Shown here in pieces: positions 7,121 to 15,995 of a DNA stretch of 64,000 nt. Where the stretch lies: contig BPGT01000001.1 in assembly GCA_026003175.1 (NCBI GenBank), forward strand, positions 1 through 64,000. The letters are read 5' to 3'. Both the position numbers and the translations under genes were made by a program. The stretch is from Armatimonadota bacterium. Lineage in GTDB: Bacteria; Armatimonadota; HRBIN16. Below the pieces are notes generated by a model, which was not told where the DNA came from, made no database searches, and was given only the letters and a program-made list of their open reading frames with translations. The number at the start of each line of letters is the position of its first letter. Positions within the stretch are counted from its first letter, which is position 1.

Positions 7121-9430
7121 ATGAAGCACTTCTGGGGGAGCGTGCTGAGCATGATAGCACTGATGACAGCGGTTTCCGCGGCGCCACGCGGTGTGCCGGA
7201 GCCTGTCGTGCCCCTGCCCTTTGGGGTGAACATCCACTTTACCCAGGCGCCCGAACGCGAACTGAACCTGCTGGCGGACGGTGGCTTCCGCTTCGTGCGG
7301 ATGGATTTCACATGGAGCGAGATAGAGAAGCAAAAAGGCGTTTATGACTTCTCCCGCTACGACGTGCTGGTGCGCGACATGACCGCACGCGGAATCCGCA
7401 TCCTCTTCATTCTCGACTACGGTAACCCCCTCTACGACGATGGCAAAGCACCCTATACCGACGAGGGCAGAGCCGCCTTCGCCCGCTTTGCGGAAGCAGG
7501 GGTCAGACGTTACGCAGGCAAAGGCATCCTGTGGGAAATCTGGAACGAGCCCAACATCTTCTTCTGGCAACCCAAGCCGAATGTAGAGGACTACGCGAAG
7601 CTGGCGCATCTGGTGATAGACACCATCCGGCGCGTCGCGCCCGGCGAGTTCATCGTCGCGCCTGCCTCCTCGGGGTTCCCCTGGGAGTTTATGGAGACAC
7701 TTGGACAGCGCGGCGTGCTGGCAAAACTGGACGCAGTGACCGTGCATCCCTACCGACAACAGCCCCCCGAAACCGTTGAAAACGACTATCGCCGGCTGCG
7801 CTTACTGCTTGACCGCTACAGCCCGCGCAAGTACTTGCCCATCCTGTCAGGCGAGTGGGGCTATTCGGATATCTGGATGGGCATGGATATGCAGAAGCAG
7901 GGAAGGTATCTGCCCCGCCAGTGGCTGACTAACCTCGCCAACGACGTGTTCCTCAGCATCTGGTACGACTGGAAAAACGACGGCGAAGACCCCAAAGAGC
8001 CGGAGCACCACTTCGGCACGGTGTACCACGACCTGCGCCCGAAGCCCGCCTACGTCGCCGCCAAAACACTCACCAGCACGCTGAATGGCTACCGCTACCT
8101 GCGGCGCATCGCCCTGCCCAACCCCAATGACTACCTGCTCCTGTTCCGCAAGGGCGAATCTCTGGCGCTGGCGGCGTGGACGAAGGCAGACCCGCATCCC
8201 ATCACGCTCAGCCTGCCACGCGGCACGATACAGGTCGTGGACAACCGAGGTAAAACACAAAGTGTTGCGGTCAGCGGCGCACCGTTTGTGCTGGATCTCT
8301 CGCAGGAGCCTCAGTATCTGCTGTTGCCCCAGCAAGCCGAGCTGAATCTGGTCGGGGCATGGTCGCCTGCCAAGCAGATAATCACCGTACGCGCCGGGCG
8401 CACTCACAATATCCCCATCCGCCTGCAGAACCCGACAGGGCGCACCCTGAACGTGACTCTGCGGGCGCGGGCGAATGAACAGGTGCTGGGACAAACGCGG
8501 GTTCAGCTCAGGGCGGGCGAACAGCGCACCGTGAACATCCCCGTGCAAATCCAGCAACGGGGCAGTGAGAGCCTGCAAGTGACGGTGGAATGGTTGAGCG
8601 AACAGTCCAGCCCCTTGCAGACCGCTACCCTCTGGCTGTGCGTGTCCAACGTGTTGAACGTGCGCACCCTCCCGCCTGTGAAACGGCAGGTGATGGCGGT
8701 CATCGAGAACCCGAGTGAGCAAGCACTGCAGGCAACCCTGCGGATTCAGGCAGGCGATGTGCAGGGCAGTGTCCCGCTGAATCTCGCGAAGGGACAGCGT
8801 GAGGCAACGGTGAGCGTGCAGATGCCGCAGGTGTTGCCCCCCGACGTACGCATCTCCGCGCACATCGTGGACGACAAGGGGGTGACGCTGGCACGTTCGG
8901 AGGAGACGCGCTGGGTGTTGCTCGATGCCATCCGCGCCGAGGCAGGGGGCTGGAGGGCATGGTTGGACGGCGATGCGAAAGTAGAGGGCAAGGCGCTGGT
9001 CACCATCGCCGAATCGCCCGAGCCGACCCCGCTGGGCGTGCGTACTGCCGTACGGTTAGACTATCGCTTCGCGAAGGGCTGGCGGTTCGCCTGCGTGAAT
9101 CTGCCTCAACCGCTGGTTCCTATTGAAGGCAAGCCGAAAGCGGTGGGGATGTGGGTGTACGGCGACGGCAGCGGCAACATGCTGCGTTGTCGCATCACCG
9201 ACAGCACCGGACAGACCTTCCAGCCCGATTATGGACCTGTCACGTGGAAAGGCTGGCGATTCGTGACCATGCGTCTGGACGGTGGGTTCCCCGGCTTTTG
9301 GGGAGGCGCGAACGACGGCGTGGTACACTATCCCATCCGCTGGGAGGCGGTGGTGCTGGTGGACTCCAACCAGCAGAGCGTGGATAGAAATTGGAGTATC
9401 TATGTAACGGGCATCGCGCTGCAGTACTGA
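7121..9430 (+). CDS. Secreted clan GH-A glycoside hydrolase-like protein (GH39/GH5-like)
   Basis: A 769-residue exported protein with a signal peptide (SVLSMIALMTAVSAAP). Residues 30 to 330 form a TIM barrel. WEIWNEPN places the acid/base at Glu143, and ILSGEWGYSD supplies the strand-7 nucleophile, Glu245, the two catalytic glutamates of clan GH-A. The remainder is beta-rich, with a probable C-terminal carbohydrate-binding-like domain (GWRFACVNLPQPLV, MWVYGDGSGNMLRCRI). The ATG at 7121 is chosen for the AGGAGG 9 nt upstream. Direct copies of the 141-bp repeat flank the gene. Substrate unknown; xylosidase or mannanase-like activity is only a guess. Confidence 0.8.
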   Translation: MKHFWGSVLSMIALMTAVSAAPRGVPEPVVPLPFGVNIHFTQAPERELNLLADGGFRFVRMDFTWSEIEKQKGVYDFSRYDVLVRDMTARGIRILFILDYGNPLYDDGKAPYTDEGRAAFARFAEAGVRRYAGKGILWEIWNEPNIFFWQPKPNVEDYAKLAHLVIDTIRRVAPGEFIVAPASSGFPWEFMETLGQRGVLAKLDAVTVHPYRQQPPETVENDYRRLRLLLDRYSPRKYLPILSGEWGYSDIWMGMDMQKQGRYLPRQWLTNLANDVFLSIWYDWKNDGEDPKEPEHHFGTVYHDLRPKPAYVAAKTLTSTLNGYRYLRRIALPNPNDYLLLFRKGESLALAAWTKADPHPITLSLPRGTIQVVDNRGKTQSVAVSGAPFVLDLSQEPQYLLLPQQAELNLVGAWSPAKQIITVRAGRTHNIPIRLQNPTGRTLNVTLRARANEQVLGQTRVQLRAGEQRTVNIPVQIQQRGSESLQVTVEWLSEQSSPLQTATLWLCVSNVLNVRTLPPVKRQVMAVIENPSEQALQATLRIQAGDVQGSVPLNLAKGQREATVSVQMPQVLPPDVRISAHIVDDKGVTLARSEETRWVLLDAIRAEAGGWRAWLDGDAKVEGKALVTIAESPEPTPLGVRTAVRLDYRFAKGWRFACVNLPQPLVPIEGKPKAVGMWVYGDGSGNMLRCRITDSTGQTFQPDYGPVTWKGWRFVTMRLDGGFPGFWGGANDGVVHYPIRWEAVVLVDSNQQSVDRNWSIYVTGIALQY

Positions 9431-9499
9431 AGGCGACGCACAGGGTGCCCTGTTTACCTTCTCCCCGGCAGCTGCAGTACTCTGTCAAGCCTCCATCTT

Positions 9500-9525
9500 C
9501 TGGAGGGCGAGGCTCCTGTCGAGCC
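9500..9525 (+). repeat. GAGGGCGAGGCTCC repeat
   Basis: CTGGAGGGCGAGGCTCCTGT followed by CGAGCC. A dispersed palindromic repeat, same family as at 7003. Confidence 0.7.
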
Positions 9526-9538
9526 GTTGTTGTTGGCA

Positions 9539-9668
9539 TTCACGGCTAAAGCCGTTCCCTTGCAAACGGAGCCAGCCTGCGCTGGCTGCTAAACCTTCTG
9601 GAGGGCGAGGCTCCTGCCGAGCCGTTGTGGAAGTGATGTTCGGCTCACCGGGAGGTTCGCCCTCCAGA
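9539..9668 (+). repeat. Composite repeat (three palindromic units)
   Basis: The segment joins ACGGCTAAAGCCGT, then AGCCAGCCTGCGCTGGCTG, then the GAGGGCGAGGCTCC unit and its inverted partner (9641-9667). The first three parts recur as a reverse complement at 59629-59711, so the blocks travel together. Confidence 0.75.
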
Positions 9669-9709
9669 GTAGCAAAGCGGAGATTCACGCTTGACAAACC
9701 GGTACTAAT

Positions 9710-9851
9710 CTGTCAAAGCTACATGTTGTCATAGACCACCCGGCGACTGGAAGTCGCGGGCAACAACTACAAAACCCCCTTCGGGGGTGGATAACCTGCG
9801 TCAACAGGTTTCGTTCTCTGTTGCCCGCGATTTTCAATCGCTGGGGCAACA
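9710..9851. repeat. 141-bp multi-hairpin repeat, copy 2
   Basis: Near-identical direct repeat of 6789-6929. It keeps both inner hairpins and the GCGGGCAAC/GTTGCCCGC outer stem; the differences lie mainly in loops and linkers. Confidence 0.8.
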
Positions 9852-9942
9852 CTGACACCTTAAGAAGCAGATCTGACAAAGTACTACGCTGCTGCAGGCG
9901 CTGGATTACCTGCTGGCAAAACCGAACTGGATACGTTCTACG

Positions 9943-10206
9943 ATGCAGATACGGATTGAAGCGCACACACTCCAGCGAGCTGCTGAGCGCGGTACGAATG
10001 CTCACGAGATAGAGGACGTACTGCGTACGGGCACTGACGTCATCGCAAAGGGCGGTCGGCGGGCGAAGGCAAAGGTGTATCCATTCCAGCAGACGCGGTT
10101 GGGCAAGTATTATGAACAGAAGCGTGTGGAGGTAATATATACGGTGGAGGGAGAAACCATCGTGACCGTAACGGTATATGTGTTTTATGGACGTTGGGAG
10201 GAATAA
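9943..10206 (+). CDS. DUF4258 family protein
   Basis: An 87-residue basic protein with the DUF4258 pattern: IEAHTLQRAAERGTNAHEIE at the start, then a beta-strand end VEVIYTVEGETIVTVTVYVF. DUF4258 proteins are often encoded next to DUF2283 proteins, as here, and are suspected but unproven toxin-antitoxin partners. The downstream gene's ribosome site overlaps this gene's end, so the two are co-translated. The upstream ribosome site is weak. Confidence 0.75.
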   Translation: MQIRIEAHTLQRAAERGTNAHEIEDVLRTGTDVIAKGGRRAKAKVYPFQQTRLGKYYEQKRVEVIYTVEGETIVTVTVYVFYGRWEE

Positions 10207-10208
10207 CC

Positions 10209-10421
10209 ATGCAGATAGTGTATGATGCTCGGAACGACTTGCTCTACCTGCGTCTGGACGACCGCCAGCAGCCTGTGGTGAACGAGCGGGTGAGCGAACA
10301 TATCGTGCTGGACATCGGGGATGGAGGGCAAATCGTGGGCATCGAGATACTGGATGCCTCGCATCGTGTCAACTTGCAGAGGCTATTACCTGTAGAATAC
10401 GCCGGGGTGGGCAGTAAGTAG
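10209..10421 (+). CDS. DUF2283 family protein
   Basis: A 70-residue protein of the DUF2283 family (MQIVYDARNDLLYLRLDD, then VNERVSEHIVLDIGDGGQIV and GIEILDAS), a small beta-rich fold. The ATG at 10209 has GGGAGG at 10196-10201 and lies 2 nt after the stop of the DUF4258 gene. The pairing with DUF4258 is common; function unproven. Confidence 0.78.
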   Translation: MQIVYDARNDLLYLRLDDRQQPVVNERVSEHIVLDIGDGGQIVGIEILDASHRVNLQRLLPVEYAGVGSK

Positions 10422-10506
10422 CAGGAGTACGCCCCCCGCACCGCCCGCTGGCTGCAAAGAGACCTGATGAGTGATGGCTGCCATTCGGGATGGAGGATGA
10501 GAACGC

Positions 10507-12828
10507 CTATCCCTCCCGCACGAGCCACACTTCCGCTACCTGGCAACCCCGCCCTTCGACGAGCTCCCACTTCAGCCGCAGCACACCACTGCGCGTCGCC
10601 TCCTGCGGGATGGCAAACTCCATCACTGAAGGCGGCTGTGTGCCCCTCAGCGCATCGTGAATCTGTACCGAATCGTTCGCTATCAGGCGCATCACCGCAC
10701 GAAATCGCCCGTTATACACCACCCGCAGGCGGTAGCGCGCGTTCGGGTCTAAGCCGGTATACAGCATCTCCAACGGCGTGCCGTACAGTGTGGACGCCTG
10801 GCTGCCCCACGAAAGGCGATACCCCGGTGCCATCGCGCCGAACTCGTCCTGTGCGGAGCGTAGAAAGCCGGGGTCCTTCGCCCAGCCTTCCCCGCGCACC
10901 AGATGCGGCTCGGCATCGGGATTCCCTAAGTCGTCATAGAAACCACCCGGCGCAGGGTCCGTCCACCGTGCGATTTTGACCAGAGCCTGCGTCTGTTGTT
11001 CGGAGGGCAGCTGAAGGGCTTTCTCTATCTCCGCGATCAGCCATAGCCGGTTGTTCAACGGTTCGTCCATCGTGTCCAGCACCGCACCGCGCTCCAACCC
11101 GTCCGCATGATAGCGCGACACGCTCATCTGCATGCCGATGCTCTTCCACAACACATCACCCAGAGCCAGTATCTCCTGCCGCATGGTTTCGATGTCGGCG
11201 GTGGCATACGACTTAGTTAAGATAGCTTTCGCTTCCTCTGCCGCCCGACGCGCCCCAAGCCTCTCTGCCTGCTCCAAAACTCTTAGCGCGTCCTGTTCCT
11301 GCTTCTGTTCTACCTCCAGCCGAGCTTGCACGAACACATCGTAGAGCGCACGGAAATATGCCATCTGCAAACGCCAGTTGTTTTGACCCTCTTTACCCAG
11401 TGCTTGCCAGAGGTGTTTCCATAGCCCCAGCGTCAGGCGCGGGCGCGGGTTGCCCAGAAGCGCACCCTGCCAGTTCCGTTCCAGCGCCAGCAGCCCTTCC
11501 GCGATGTCCTCCGCGAACTCGGAGGAGATATATGCACGCCCGTACTCTATCAGCACGTTGCGCACCGCACAGCGCGGGTCCCACAGCCGGGCGGACCATA
11601 TCGCCTTATTCACATCATCGTTCACACCTTCCGAGTAGGTAATGCAGCCGTCGGCGAGGTTCATGAACAGGTTGTGGATGTGTGCCTGCGCCATCGGGCG
11701 GGGGTTAATCGGCTCACGGTTAAGAGTCAGCGCATACGCCATGTCCCACTGCGGCACAGGGTACTGACAGCGTACACAGTGCGTAATGTCGGGATAACGA
11801 CGCAGTTTGTAGCGAGCGGGAACCATCTCCCGCACGCGCTCCATCCGGTCACGTATCCAGGGACCGTACACCACGCCGGTCAACCAGTCCGGCTGTTGCT
11901 CGCGCAGGAAGCGATAAAAGGTGTCCATTCGCTCGCGGCTAAAGCCCTGCGGAGAGAGCCACAGTCCAGCACGGGGATGCACCCGGCGCAGCTCCTCCGC
12001 CATCTTCTCTAAAAGCGGGAACAGCTCTTCAGGAGGCATATCGCCCGGGTCGCCCCCGGGCACAAACACGTGGTCCAGGCGCGGCATGGATTCGAACAGC
12101 CGCCGTCTATCCGCCACCATTCTGGGAATGTCTGCAGGTTGACCCGAAGGCGCATCGGTGTTGGGTAGCCAAATCCACACGTCCAGGTCATACTCATCCA
12201 GCAGAGAGGATAGCCGAACGTTCATCTCCCACGGCGACAGGGGCATGATAGCGGTGCGCGGCGCGTCCGGTCTCAGTGGCGGGATGAGCTCGATGCTGTT
12301 CGCCCCGAAAACCAGCAGGTCGCGGATGTACTGCTCGTACTGTGCCACATTCCAGGCATCGTACGTGTTCGGTGTGCTGCGATAGCCTAACTGGTGACCA
12401 CGTATAGGGAACCGCGCAGACGTAGTAATCAACCTGCCCGGCTGGCGGTCGGGGAGCAAGGCACGTCCGCGCCCGGTATGCAACCAGCGCAGTAACTGTC
12501 CTCCAGCAAACAGCGCGGCGCGCCCACAGTTGCCCACCAGCCACAGGCGCGGTGCACGTAGTGAAGGCAGCTCCAGATAGAGCGTGTAGCCCTCGGCGGA
12601 ATCGGCGGGCGGTCCCGCCTGACGGGGTAGATGCAGCCCAGCTGGTACACGCTGCGGATGCGCAATTACTATCGTCGGCACGCCCTCGCGAGGCGTCTCC
12701 ACAATCTGCCACGTGAGACCGGTGCGCCGCTTCACTTCATCGCGCAGGAACTGCGCCGCCTTTCGTTCCGCCCGATGCGCTGCGTCCCCTGCGCTCAGGA
12801 TAACAGCACGGGAAAAGTCATAATTCAT
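10507..12828 (-). CDS. Large GH-like protein with an alpha-glucuronidase/GH20-type N-terminal domain
   Basis: A 773-residue protein without a signal peptide. Residues 1 to 140 (SRAVILSAGDAAHRAERKAA, then YTLYLELPSLRAPRLWLVG) resemble the small alpha/beta domain placed before the barrel in GH20 and GH67 enzymes. A TIM-barrel-like region follows (FPIRGHQLGYRSTPNTYDAW, then FGANSIELIPPL and FVPGGDPGDMP), then helical and beta C-terminal parts. No catalytic pair can be assigned with confidence. GTG at 12837 and ATG at 12828 are both possible starts; the ATG is preferred. It may act on cytoplasmic oligosaccharides (inference). Confidence 0.6.
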   Translation of the reverse strand: MNYDFSRAVILSAGDAAHRAERKAAQFLRDEVKRRTGLTWQIVETPREGVPTIVIAHPQRVPAGLHLPRQAGPPADSAEGYTLYLELPSLRAPRLWLVGNCGRAALFAGGQLLRWLHTGRGRALLPDRQPGRLITTSARFPIRGHQLGYRSTPNTYDAWNVAQYEQYIRDLLVFGANSIELIPPLRPDAPRTAIMPLSPWEMNVRLSSLLDEYDLDVWIWLPNTDAPSGQPADIPRMVADRRRLFESMPRLDHVFVPGGDPGDMPPEELFPLLEKMAEELRRVHPRAGLWLSPQGFSRERMDTFYRFLREQQPDWLTGVVYGPWIRDRMERVREMVPARYKLRRYPDITHCVRCQYPVPQWDMAYALTLNREPINPRPMAQAHIHNLFMNLADGCITYSEGVNDDVNKAIWSARLWDPRCAVRNVLIEYGRAYISSEFAEDIAEGLLALERNWQGALLGNPRPRLTLGLWKHLWQALGKEGQNNWRLQMAYFRALYDVFVQARLEVEQKQEQDALRVLEQAERLGARRAAEEAKAILTKSYATADIETMRQEILALGDVLWKSIGMQMSVSRYHADGLERGAVLDTMDEPLNNRLWLIAEIEKALQLPSEQQTQALVKIARWTDPAPGGFYDDLGNPDAEPHLVRGEGWAKDPGFLRSAQDEFGAMAPGYRLSWGSQASTLYGTPLEMLYTGLDPNARYRLRVVYNGRFRAVMRLIANDSVQIHDALRGTQPPSVMEFAIPQEATRSGVLRLKWELVEGRGCQVAEVWLVREG

Positions 12829-12922
12829 CGTGTTCACCCCGTTAACTTCATTTCGCTAAGTCGCTCACTCATCCTCTGTGCACGCAGGAGAACGCGCCAA
12901 CATCGGTTAATCCAAAAGAGGC

Positions 12923-14578
12923 ATGAAGGGAATCTCACAGGCTCTGGACAACCGCATAGCCTCTGCCGACCGCAAAGCGTGGACGCTAATACTCGCCGTC
13001 GTGCTGTTCACGCTGTTGCCTTATCTCTTTGGGGCGTGGCTGTCGCTCGGACGCAAGTACTTCTGGATAAACCATAACATCGACGACAACTGCGTGTACC
13101 TTGCGTGGATACGCCAGGCATGGGAAGGACACTTCTTCTTCGAGAACCGCTTCACCACCGACCCCCAACCCCGCCTTTCCACGAACCTCTTCTTTTGGGC
13201 AATCGGCACAATAGCCCGCTGGACCGGGCTACCGGTGCTACTGCTTTTCCACCTGGCGCGGATGGGGCTGGGTATCGTATGGCTATGGACGCTCTGGCTG
13301 CTCTACAAGCGGCTCCTGCCAGAAGGCGCGCGGATGCCTGCGCTGTGGCTGGCGTGTGTTTCGGCAGGGCTGGGATGGCTGTTCTGGCGAGAAGCGGGCA
13401 TCAATGCCCCCATCGACGTGTGGCAGGTGGAGGCGTTCACCTTCCTGTCATTGTATCTCAATCCGCTGTTTGTGGTAGGCACGCTACTGATGACCGCTTG
13501 CACCTACGACCTGTGGCGGGCGATACGGGAACAAAGATGGGGCTACGCGGTACGGGCAGGTATCTGGGCTTTCCTGCTGGGCAACATCCACTCCTATGAC
13601 GTGATTCAGGTAGCAGCGGCGTGGCTGGCGTTTCTCGTGCTTAACAACATCCTGAACAAACGCTTTGAGCGACAACGCTGGCTCATGGCGCTGGCAACAG
13701 CACTTATCGGTTTACCCACAGTAGCCTATCAGTACTGGTTGTATCGCATCGACCCCATCTTCCGACACCGTGCTGACGTACCCACCTCCGCGCCCCCGTT
13801 GTGGCACGTGCTAACGGGATACGCACCTCTGCTGGTGCTCGCGCTGGCTGCGTTAGTCATCATCGTCCGCGAGCGACGACACCGCGAAGAGCCGTTCCTC
13901 TTTCTGCTCTGCTGGGCAATCGTGGGGGTGGGATTGCAGTATCTACCGCGGATCTTCGCTGCGATAGGCGTGCATCTGCCCATGAACTTCGAGCGCAAGA
14001 TGGTGATGGGCGCGCATCTGCCTCTGTGCGCGCTGGCAGGATGGGGGCTGTGGTTACTGGTGCGTCACATGCCTGCACGACACGCCCTGCTGGTCACTGC
14101 GCTGGTCATTGCGCTCACCACGCCGAGCAACATCCGGTGGCTCATTCGCGACGGACACAACCTCATCCACAACATGGCGAATACCGGTATGCACCGAGCC
14201 TACATGGAACCTGAAGAATGGGAAGCCATCCAGTGGCTGGCGAACAACACCCGCCCCGAGGAGGCAGTTCTGGCTTTCCCCTCTTTCGCTGTGTTCATCC
14301 CACCGTTCGCGGGAAACCGCGTATATGTGGGACACTGGGGCGAGACTCCACAGTTCGCCGAGCGACTGCGCGAGAGCCTGCGCTTCCTAGATGCCCGCCG
14401 CGGCGATGCAGAACGGTACGAACTGCTGCGCCGCGCCAGGGTGAAATATATTGTCACCTTCTCACCCGAGCTGCGAGGGTGGTTCGGCGTTCCTCTGCGC
14501 GACTTCGTTGCCCAGCCTCTGGAGGGGACAGAGGTGGTTTTTCAGAACCGCCTGGTGGTGATACTGAGGCGGATTTGA
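12923..14578 (+). CDS. Polytopic membrane protein, GT-C-like
   Basis: A 551-residue protein with about ten to twelve hydrophobic segments. An early loop (NIDDNCVYLAWIRQAWEG) carries an Asp-Asp pair where GT-C transferases place their catalytic acid. The C-terminal 120 residues are soluble and include AIQWLANNTRPEEAVLAFP and RARVKYIVTFSPE, patterns common at the end of membrane mannosyltransferase-like proteins. It lies divergently from the GH-like gene. Substrate and donor unknown; a non-enzymatic role is possible. Confidence 0.6.
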   Translation: MKGISQALDNRIASADRKAWTLILAVVLFTLLPYLFGAWLSLGRKYFWINHNIDDNCVYLAWIRQAWEGHFFFENRFTTDPQPRLSTNLFFWAIGTIARWTGLPVLLLFHLARMGLGIVWLWTLWLLYKRLLPEGARMPALWLACVSAGLGWLFWREAGINAPIDVWQVEAFTFLSLYLNPLFVVGTLLMTACTYDLWRAIREQRWGYAVRAGIWAFLLGNIHSYDVIQVAAAWLAFLVLNNILNKRFERQRWLMALATALIGLPTVAYQYWLYRIDPIFRHRADVPTSAPPLWHVLTGYAPLLVLALAALVIIVRERRHREEPFLFLLCWAIVGVGLQYLPRIFAAIGVHLPMNFERKMVMGAHLPLCALAGWGLWLLVRHMPARHALLVTALVIALTTPSNIRWLIRDGHNLIHNMANTGMHRAYMEPEEWEAIQWLANNTRPEEAVLAFPSFAVFIPPFAGNRVYVGHWGETPQFAERLRESLRFLDARRGDAERYELLRRARVKYIVTFSPELRGWFGVPLRDFVAQPLEGTEVVFQNRLVVILRRI

Positions 14579-14633
14579 ACCCTCTGCGTCCTTTTGCGTC
14601 TGAAAATGTACCCAGGCGAAAAGGTGTTCATCC

Positions 14634-15983
14634 ATGACCGAACGCGAACGAATCGCTCATTTGCTACGACGTGCAGGGCTTGGTGCCAGCAAAAGCGAGG
14701 TGGACTACTACCTGCCGCTGGGCTACCGCGGCGCGGTAGAGGCGTTGCTGGACTACGAAAAGGTACCCGAAGACTATACCGAACTGCTGCAACGCCTGCG
14801 GGGCGACTCGCCGCAGGTGCGTCCACCCCATGCTAAAATGTGGTGGATGACTCGTTTGCTCACCACCCGACGTCCCTTACAGGAGCGGATGGTGCTCTTC
14901 TGGCACAACCATTTCGCTACTTCTGCCTCTAAAGTGCCTCGAGCCGAACTCATGCTACAACAGAACGAGACCTTCCGCCGGCTCGCGTTGGGCAGCTTTC
15001 GCGACATGCTGCTGGCGGTATCGCGTGACCCGGCGATGCTGCTATGGCTAGACAACCATCTCAACCGCAAAGGTAAGCCCAATGAAAACTACGCCCGTGA
15101 ACTGTTGGAACTGTTCACCATGGGCATTGGCAACTACACCGAGCAGGATGTGAAAGAAGCAGCACGAGCCTTCACCGGGTGGACACTGCGTCCGCGCGTG
15201 GGCTTCCAGTTCGTCCCCGCCTTGCACGACGACGGCGAGAAGGTATTCCTCGGGCAGAGGGGCCATTTCGACGGCACGGATATTATCGATATCCTGGTCA
15301 AACATCCCAAAACGGCGGAGTATATCTGCACTAAACTGTTCCGCTTCTTCGCCTACGATAACCCGGAGCCAGCGGTGGTGCGTGCACTGGTCACAACCTA
15401 CTTCGACAGCGGCTACCGGATTGGGGCAGTGATCAAGCAGATACTGCTCTCCGAAGCGTTTCTCTCGCCGCGCTCCGTGCGCTCTATAGTGAAGTCTCCG
15501 ATGGACTTTGTGGTAGGAACGCTCCGGTGCCTGGGCGTCGGACAGTGGCTGCTGGCTGCTCTGCAGGCGCAAACGCTGCCCCAACCTGCTCTGGCGGTAC
15601 TGCGCTTCGCAGACCAGGCCATGCAGAGGATGGGGATGAGCCTCTTCTACCCCCCGTCGGTAAAAGGCTGGGACTGGGGCATGGCGTGGATAAACTCCGC
15701 CACCATGACCGAGCGCATCCGCTTTACCGACACGCTGGTAAACCCGCGAACGCTGGGACGGGGCATCGCTGGCGCCATCAACAGCCTGACCCCTGCTCCG
15801 ACGAGCGCAGATGACGAACGCCTGCTGCAGCAGGTATGCGAGTTACTGGACGCCAGCCTGTCTGCCCGGTCAAGACAGAGCATCCTGAAAGCGGTGCGTG
15901 CCAAAACGCCTTCTGACAATTCAACGAAAGTAATGATGATGCTGCGGCTGGTGTGCAGCAGCGCAGAGTACCAATTCTGTTAA
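14634..15983 (+). CDS. DUF1800 family protein
   Basis: A 449-residue protein with DUF1800 signatures: HLLRRAGLGASKSEVDYYL near the start, MVLFWHNHFATS, DNHLNRKGKPNENYARELLE, FTGWT and a C-terminal YPPSVKGWDWGMAWI. DUF1800 proteins are nearly always encoded just before a DUF1501 protein, as here with a 12-bp gap. The pair is common in Planctomycetota and relatives. The role is undefined, though secretion-associated or sulfatase-like roles have been suggested. Confidence 0.92.
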   Translation: MTERERIAHLLRRAGLGASKSEVDYYLPLGYRGAVEALLDYEKVPEDYTELLQRLRGDSPQVRPPHAKMWWMTRLLTTRRPLQERMVLFWHNHFATSASKVPRAELMLQQNETFRRLALGSFRDMLLAVSRDPAMLLWLDNHLNRKGKPNENYARELLELFTMGIGNYTEQDVKEAARAFTGWTLRPRVGFQFVPALHDDGEKVFLGQRGHFDGTDIIDILVKHPKTAEYICTKLFRFFAYDNPEPAVVRALVTTYFDSGYRIGAVIKQILLSEAFLSPRSVRSIVKSPMDFVVGTLRCLGVGQWLLAALQAQTLPQPALAVLRFADQAMQRMGMSLFYPPSVKGWDWGMAWINSATMTERIRFTDTLVNPRTLGRGIAGAINSLTPAPTSADDERLLQQVCELLDASLSARSRQSILKAVRAKTPSDNSTKVMMMLRLVCSSAEYQFC

Positions 15984-15995
15984 TGGAGGTGCGAG

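Larger units (their letters stand above)
9431..9942. other. Repeat-filled intergenic region after the GH gene
   Basis: No gene is supported. It contains a short repeat at 9500-9525, the composite repeat at 9539-9668 and the second copy of the 141-bp repeat. The phrase GCAGTACTCTGTCAAG occurs at about 9475 and also just before copy 1 near 6780. Confidence 0.65.
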
